Positions 60,700-64,000 of a DNA stretch of 64,000 nucleotides are shown piece by piece. The position numbers and the translations under genes are program-made. This stretch comes from Agrobacterium sp. AGB01 (GTDB lineage Bacteria; Pseudomonadota; Alphaproteobacteria; Rhizobiales; Rhizobiaceae): NCBI RefSeq assembly GCF_014851585.1, contig NZ_JACVAB010000001.1, forward strand, positions 868,001 to 932,000, in the 5' to 3' direction. Under the pieces are notes generated by a model. The model did not search any database. It was not told the DNA's origin and saw only the letters and a program-made list of their open reading frames with translations. Position 1 is the stretch's first letter. Every line of letters begins with the position of its first letter.

Positions 60700-62073
60700 T
60701 CAGAGCAGGGTGCCGCTGAGGATCAGCAATGCGACGCTGAAGTAGATGACCAGACCCGTGACATCGACAAGAGTTGCCACAAAGGGTGCCGAGGCGCTTG
60801 CTGGATCCAGACGCAGTTTCTGGAGGATGAACGGCAGCATTGAACCACAGATCGAACCGAAGCTGACGATGCCGACCAGTGCGGAAAATACCGTGAAGCC
60901 AACCAGCAGCCAGTGTTCGCCGTAATCGTAAAAACCTGCCTTCTGCCATACCGTCAGCCGCAGGAAACCGATTGCGCCGAGTATGGTGCCCAGCATCAGG
61001 CCGGTTGGCAGTTCACGCAGCAGAACTCGCCACCAGTCGGAAAGCTTTAGCTCTCCCAGCGCCAATGCACGAATGATCAGTGACGTTGCCTGCGAACCGG
61101 AATTGCCGCCGGAGCTCATGATCAGCGGAATGAACAGCGTCAGCACGACAGCCTTTTCCAGCTCGCCCTCAAAATGCTGCATGGCGCTCGCCGTCAGCAT
61201 TTCACCGATAAACAGCGCAGCCAGCCATCCGGCACGTTTGCGGATCATCTCTGGAAAGCCGATTTTCATATAGGGCTTTCCAAGAGCCTCCATGCCACCG
61301 AATTTCTGTGCATCTTCGGTCGTGTCGGCAATCATCGTGTCGATCACATCATCGACGGTCACAATGCCAAGAACATGTCCGTGTTCATCAACCACAGGCA
61401 GGGCCAGCAGGTTGTGCTTGCGGATCAGCTTGGCGACCACTTCCTGCGAGGCCAAGGGGTCGATGAAAACAACGCTTTCTGCCTGGGCGACCGACAGGAT
61501 CGAGGCTTCTGGCTGACCGGTCAGCAGGCGGCGAAGTGTCACGACATTTGTCAAAACGCCGTCATGGCTCAGCACATAGATGGCGTAGACCGTTTCGCGG
61601 GAACGACCGACTGTACGGATATGATCAAGCGTCTGCTCAACGGTCCAGTCATCAGGGACGCTGACAAACTCCGTGGTCATGATGCTGCCCGCCGTGCGGG
61701 GCGGATAGTTCATCAGATGCTGTATGGCGAGTGCCGTTGTGCGGTCCAGTCGTGAAGACAGCCGGGCGCGTTCACCGTCTTGCATTTCCTGCAAAAGGTC
61801 TGCGACACGATCGTTTGCCATGGTGTTCAGCAGGCGAACGGCAACGTCGATCGGCATTGCGTTGATGATGGCAGCGGCGTGATGCAGCTCCGGGCGAGCC
61901 AGAATGGCCACGGCTTTTGGCTGTGCCATGTTGGAAAGGGCAGATGCAGCCTGTGCCACGTCAAGCGTGTTCAGTTGATCTACACGTTCTGCAATGGTGA
62001 GGCCTGTTGCATGGGTGCCACGAAATAGGCGTGCAGCCTTGCCGGCTCTCTGGGAGAGGGTGTGAAAGTTCAT
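60700..62073 (-). CDS. mgtE: Magnesium transporter MgtE
   Basis: A 457-residue Mg2+ channel. The N-terminal helical domain (LIFRGT-type, here LNTLDVAQAASALSNM) is followed by a CBS pair (VPDDWTVEQTLDHIRTVGRS and SVVFIDPLASQEVVAKL) and five membrane helices with the selectivity-related segment PLIMSSGGNSGSQATSL. Length agrees with the family. Start ATG 62073 follows GAAAGGTGAG. The upstream 292-base gap was checked for a Mg-sensing M-box leader, which I could not see. Confidence 0.93.
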   Translation of the reverse strand: MNFHTLSQRAGKAARLFRGTHATGLTIAERVDQLNTLDVAQAASALSNMAQPKAVAILARPELHHAAAIINAMPIDVAVRLLNTMANDRVADLLQEMQDGERARLSSRLDRTTALAIQHLMNYPPRTAGSIMTTEFVSVPDDWTVEQTLDHIRTVGRSRETVYAIYVLSHDGVLTNVVTLRRLLTGQPEASILSVAQAESVVFIDPLASQEVVAKLIRKHNLLALPVVDEHGHVLGIVTVDDVIDTMIADTTEDAQKFGGMEALGKPYMKIGFPEMIRKRAGWLAALFIGEMLTASAMQHFEGELEKAVVLTLFIPLIMSSGGNSGSQATSLIIRALALGELKLSDWWRVLLRELPTGLMLGTILGAIGFLRLTVWQKAGFYDYGEHWLLVGFTVFSALVGIVSFGSICGSMLPFILQKLRLDPASASAPFVATLVDVTGLVIYFSVALLILSGTLL

Positions 62074-62309
62074 GATTACTCACCTTTCTATCGATCCGCC
62101 GATTGCGGCAGATCGTGGTGAGCCGACAGGAGTCAGATCAGAGCACGAACGCCGTTCTCGGCAAAGGCAATCGACTAATACTGTCGCTAGACATCTAATG
62201 ATGCTCCGGTTGAAATCCGCGCGATGAAAAACCATGCGCGTAAGGCATGTGTTGCGCCTGAAACGGCCAATAGTCAAGAAGAGAATAACTACGTTTTTGC
62301 AAGGCTGCT

Positions 62310-62348
62310 TTGCTTTGGCACGCGTGTCGAAAAACGATGCCAAAGCAA
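62310..62348. repeat. Long perfect hairpin between MFS gene and mgtE
   Basis: TTGCTTTGGCA (62310-62320) and TGCCAAAGCAA (62338-62348) pair perfectly over 11 bases with a 17-base loop, 18 bases past the MFS stop codon and 237 bases before mgtE. No T-run follows on the minus strand. It may end the MFS transcript or be part of the mgtE leader. Elsewhere in 62074-62365 a small stem GCCG-agaa-CGGC (minus strand, near 62150-62161) is the only other structure seen. Confidence 0.5.
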
Positions 62349-62365
62349 TGCGCTAAGGGGGCAGT

Positions 62366-63598
62366 TCAGGCCGTTTTTGCGCGTTTGTCGATGGAGACGG
62401 AAATCGCAAAAACCACAAGGCCAGCGGCTGAGAGTGCAGCGCCGACATAACCGGTTGCAGCGTAGCCGTAGCCCCATGCAATCACCAGACCACCGAGCCA
62501 CGCGCCAAGCGCATTGGCGATGTTGAAGGCGGAGTGATTGGAGGCGGCGGCCAGCGTCTGTGCATCCGCTGCAACGTCCATCAGGCGGGTCTGAGCAGCC
62601 GGGCCAGCTGCAAAGCTACAGCCAACAAGGAACACGCAAAGGCAAAGCATGAACCAGTTATCAGCTGTTAGCGAGAACAGTGTCATGACCAGAATGTTGA
62701 ACACCAGCATGCCACCAATCGTGCCGGTCAGCGAAATATCGGCAAGGCGTGAACCGATGATGTTACCGACATTCATGCCGATGCCGAACAGCGCCAGAAC
62801 GATGGAAACCGAAGCAAGCGGCATCATCGCAACATCGGTCGTTGTTTTGGAAATGTAGCTGAAAATCGAGAACATGCCACCGAACCCGACCGAAACGATC
62901 AGCAGGGTCAGCCAGACCTGAACGCGTTTGAATGCACCAAGCTCACGTGCAATGCTGGCACCTTCGGCAACAGTGTCACGGGGCTGGAACAACCACACCA
63001 GGCCAACCGTCAAAAGCCCGATACCACCCACCAGCATGAAGGCCGCGCGCCAGCTCATCAACTGGCCGATAAATGTCGCCAGAGGTGTTCCAAGCAGTGT
63101 TGCAATGGTCAATCCCAGCATTACACGCCCGACAGCTCGGGTTCGTTTGTGGACGGGTGCCATGGAGGCGGCCACCAGTGCGGCAACACCGAAATAGGCG
63201 CCATGCGGCAAGCCGGTTATGAATCGCAGTGCGGTGAAGGAAGCAAAGTCCGGGGCCACGGCACTCAGGATGTTGCCGATGGTGAACAGCCCCATCAGAC
63301 AAAGCAACAACGTACGACGGCTAAGGCGCGCCGACAGAACCGCAATGATCGGTGCACCGACCACAACACCCAGTGCGTAAGCGGTAATCACATATCCGGC
63401 CTGCGGAATACTGACCCCATAGGTGCTGGCCACTTCCGGCAGCAGACCCATAATGGCGAATTCACCGGTACCGATACCAAAGCCACCGGCAGCCAACGCA
63501 ATTTCGATAAGCGCGATTGCAAGGGGCGATAACTTGGCCGCGTCAGTCGCGGAACCGGATGATTGCGCACGTGTATCGTGCATGACGGACTCGGTCAT
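62366..63598 (-). CDS. MFS exporter, DHA1 family
   Basis: A 410-residue twelve-helix major facilitator protein. Features include GIGTGEFAIMGLLPEVASTYGV in helix 1 to loop, the cytoplasmic loop motif after helix 2 (ARLSRRTLLL) and PHGAYFG in helix 4, all common in AraJ/arabinose-efflux-like members of DHA1. Possibly exports sugars, drugs or purines; the substrate is not known. ATG 63598 follows AGGTTTCCTC. Single gene, with about 230 bases to the next divergent gene. Confidence 0.88.
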   Translation of the reverse strand: MTESVMHDTRAQSSGSATDAAKLSPLAIALIEIALAAGGFGIGTGEFAIMGLLPEVASTYGVSIPQAGYVITAYALGVVVGAPIIAVLSARLSRRTLLLCLMGLFTIGNILSAVAPDFASFTALRFITGLPHGAYFGVAALVAASMAPVHKRTRAVGRVMLGLTIATLLGTPLATFIGQLMSWRAAFMLVGGIGLLTVGLVWLFQPRDTVAEGASIARELGAFKRVQVWLTLLIVSVGFGGMFSIFSYISKTTTDVAMMPLASVSIVLALFGIGMNVGNIIGSRLADISLTGTIGGMLVFNILVMTLFSLTADNWFMLCLCVFLVGCSFAAGPAAQTRLMDVAADAQTLAAASNHSAFNIANALGAWLGGLVIAWGYGYAATGYVGAALSAAGLVVFAISVSIDKRAKTA

Positions 63599-63824
63599 GA
63601 GGAAACCTGATATGTGAACTGTATTCGGTGCGGGAGCTGCAACGGATGTGCAGGGACTGACAACTGGTCACCAAAATGACCTGATCTGACGTTTATCATT
63701 TGATTGTGCGGTGCGGTAGAGGCTTCGCATCAAAAATGACGTCGGGTGATTTTATCTGGAACAGAATTTCAAATCATGAGTTTTATCGCCGCGGCAACGG
63801 GCGGCCCATCTGTGGGGAACAGAG

Positions 63825-64000
63825 ATGAAATTGATTGCTATATTCAACCGCGACGGCGGTACGTTCAAAACAACTGACATGACTGAATATTGCTCTCTGG
63901 TACAGACAACGTTCCGCGGGGCAGGGCATGATATTGAATGCCGCCTTGTCGAAGGCGCCAATATTGTCGAGGAAATGGAAAAGGCAGCGGCAACGCCAGG
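63825..64000 (+). CDS. Diacylglycerol kinase-like gene, truncated by window end
   Basis: The last 176 bases encode the first 58 residues of a protein starting MKLIAIFNRDGGTFKTTDMT, with a GGGGAACAG site ahead of the ATG. The N-terminal NxDGGT-type phosphate motif fits the diacylglycerol kinase catalytic family (DagK/YegS), which phosphorylates membrane diacylglycerol or sphingoid lipids. The rest lies beyond the window, so the call is provisional. Confidence 0.7.
   Translation, partial: MKLIAIFNRDGGTFKTTDMTEYCSLVQTTFRGAGHDIECRLVEGANIVEEMEKAAATP

Noticed and set aside
62074..62365. Possible M-box (ykoK) magnesium riboswitch ahead of mgtE
   Set aside because: The conserved core of that class was not seen; only generic hairpins are present.
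1..64000. CRISPR arrays, insertion sequences, integrase or prophage genes, tRNA or rRNA genes
   Set aside because: No regularly spaced repeats, transposase or integrase motifs, or tRNA cloverleaf was recognised by reading; a dedicated tRNAscan or CRISPR search could still find something missed.

Overview
The window looks like a chromosomal segment of an alphaproteobacterium of the order Hyphomicrobiales, most likely family Rhizobiaceae (Agrobacterium/Rhizobium/Sinorhizobium group). The reasons are the recognisable gene block feuN-feuP-feuQ, lipoprotein, ccmI-ccmE-ccmF-ccmH (cycHJKL), degP, a second two-component system, glnE, pleC, pepN (about 27.0-46.6 kb), an Agrobacterium-type lysine 6-dehydrogenase with a divergent Lrp/AsnC regulator, and an HmrR-type copper operon. 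The genus cannot be fixed by reading alone. No rRNA, tRNA, insertion sequence, prophage or CRISPR array was seen; codon and base use look even, so this reads as core or long-resident chromosome.

Layout. 0-5.6 kb: a small orphan protein behind a structured leader, a split DUF1254/DUF1214 pair, a class A penicillin-binding protein, and a divergent YcgN-like protein overlapping a methyltransferase. 5.7-9.5 kb: copper resistance (copA, hmrR, copZ) from a MerR-type promoter with a 19-bp spacer, then an EmrE-type pump. 9.6-13.5 kb: exported Ntn amidase of the penicillin acylase/bile salt hydrolase family with an outer-membrane barrel protein, and a GH32 fructosidase behind a palindromic operator. 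13.5-16.7 kb: a five-PAS GGDEF-EAL protein. 16.8-24.6 kb: a small exported protein, LtrA, SelO, lysine dehydrogenase with its Lrp regulator, an HxlR/NmrA-type reductase pair, and a membrane alpha/beta hydrolase.

24.8-27.0 kb is the least ordinary stretch: a stand-alone WYL-like protein, a 35-residue ORF, a 20-bp tandem repeat, a structured RNA-like element, two small ferredoxin-like-fold proteins (Dabb and ABM) and several strong palindromes. 27.0-46.6 kb is the conserved envelope, cytochrome c and nitrogen block: FeuPQ sensing with its small inhibitor, cytochrome c haem ligation, periplasmic protease and a neighbouring two-component system, GlnE, PleC and aminopeptidase N.

46.6-64 kb: a DMT exporter, an unknown protein with two probable winged-helix segments, a tiny conserved-looking protein, a UDG-family protein that has lost two iron-sulfur ligands, a YegD-type Hsp70, a class D beta-lactamase, an SDR lacking the usual Tyr-Lys pair, an FAD-linked 2-hydroxyacid dehydrogenase, ETF-ubiquinone oxidoreductase behind a LiuR-like palindrome, a GNAT enzyme, a pentapeptide protein, a second HxlR/quinone-reductase module, MgtE, an MFS exporter and the truncated start of a diacylglycerol-kinase-like gene.

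No single new multi-gene defence or mobile system was found. The most notable items are the exact 122-residue PAS array, the structured intergenic regions near 25.5, 26.5-26.9 and 46.8 kb, the stand-alone WYL-like gene, the degenerate UDG and SDR enzymes, and the double winged-helix orphan.
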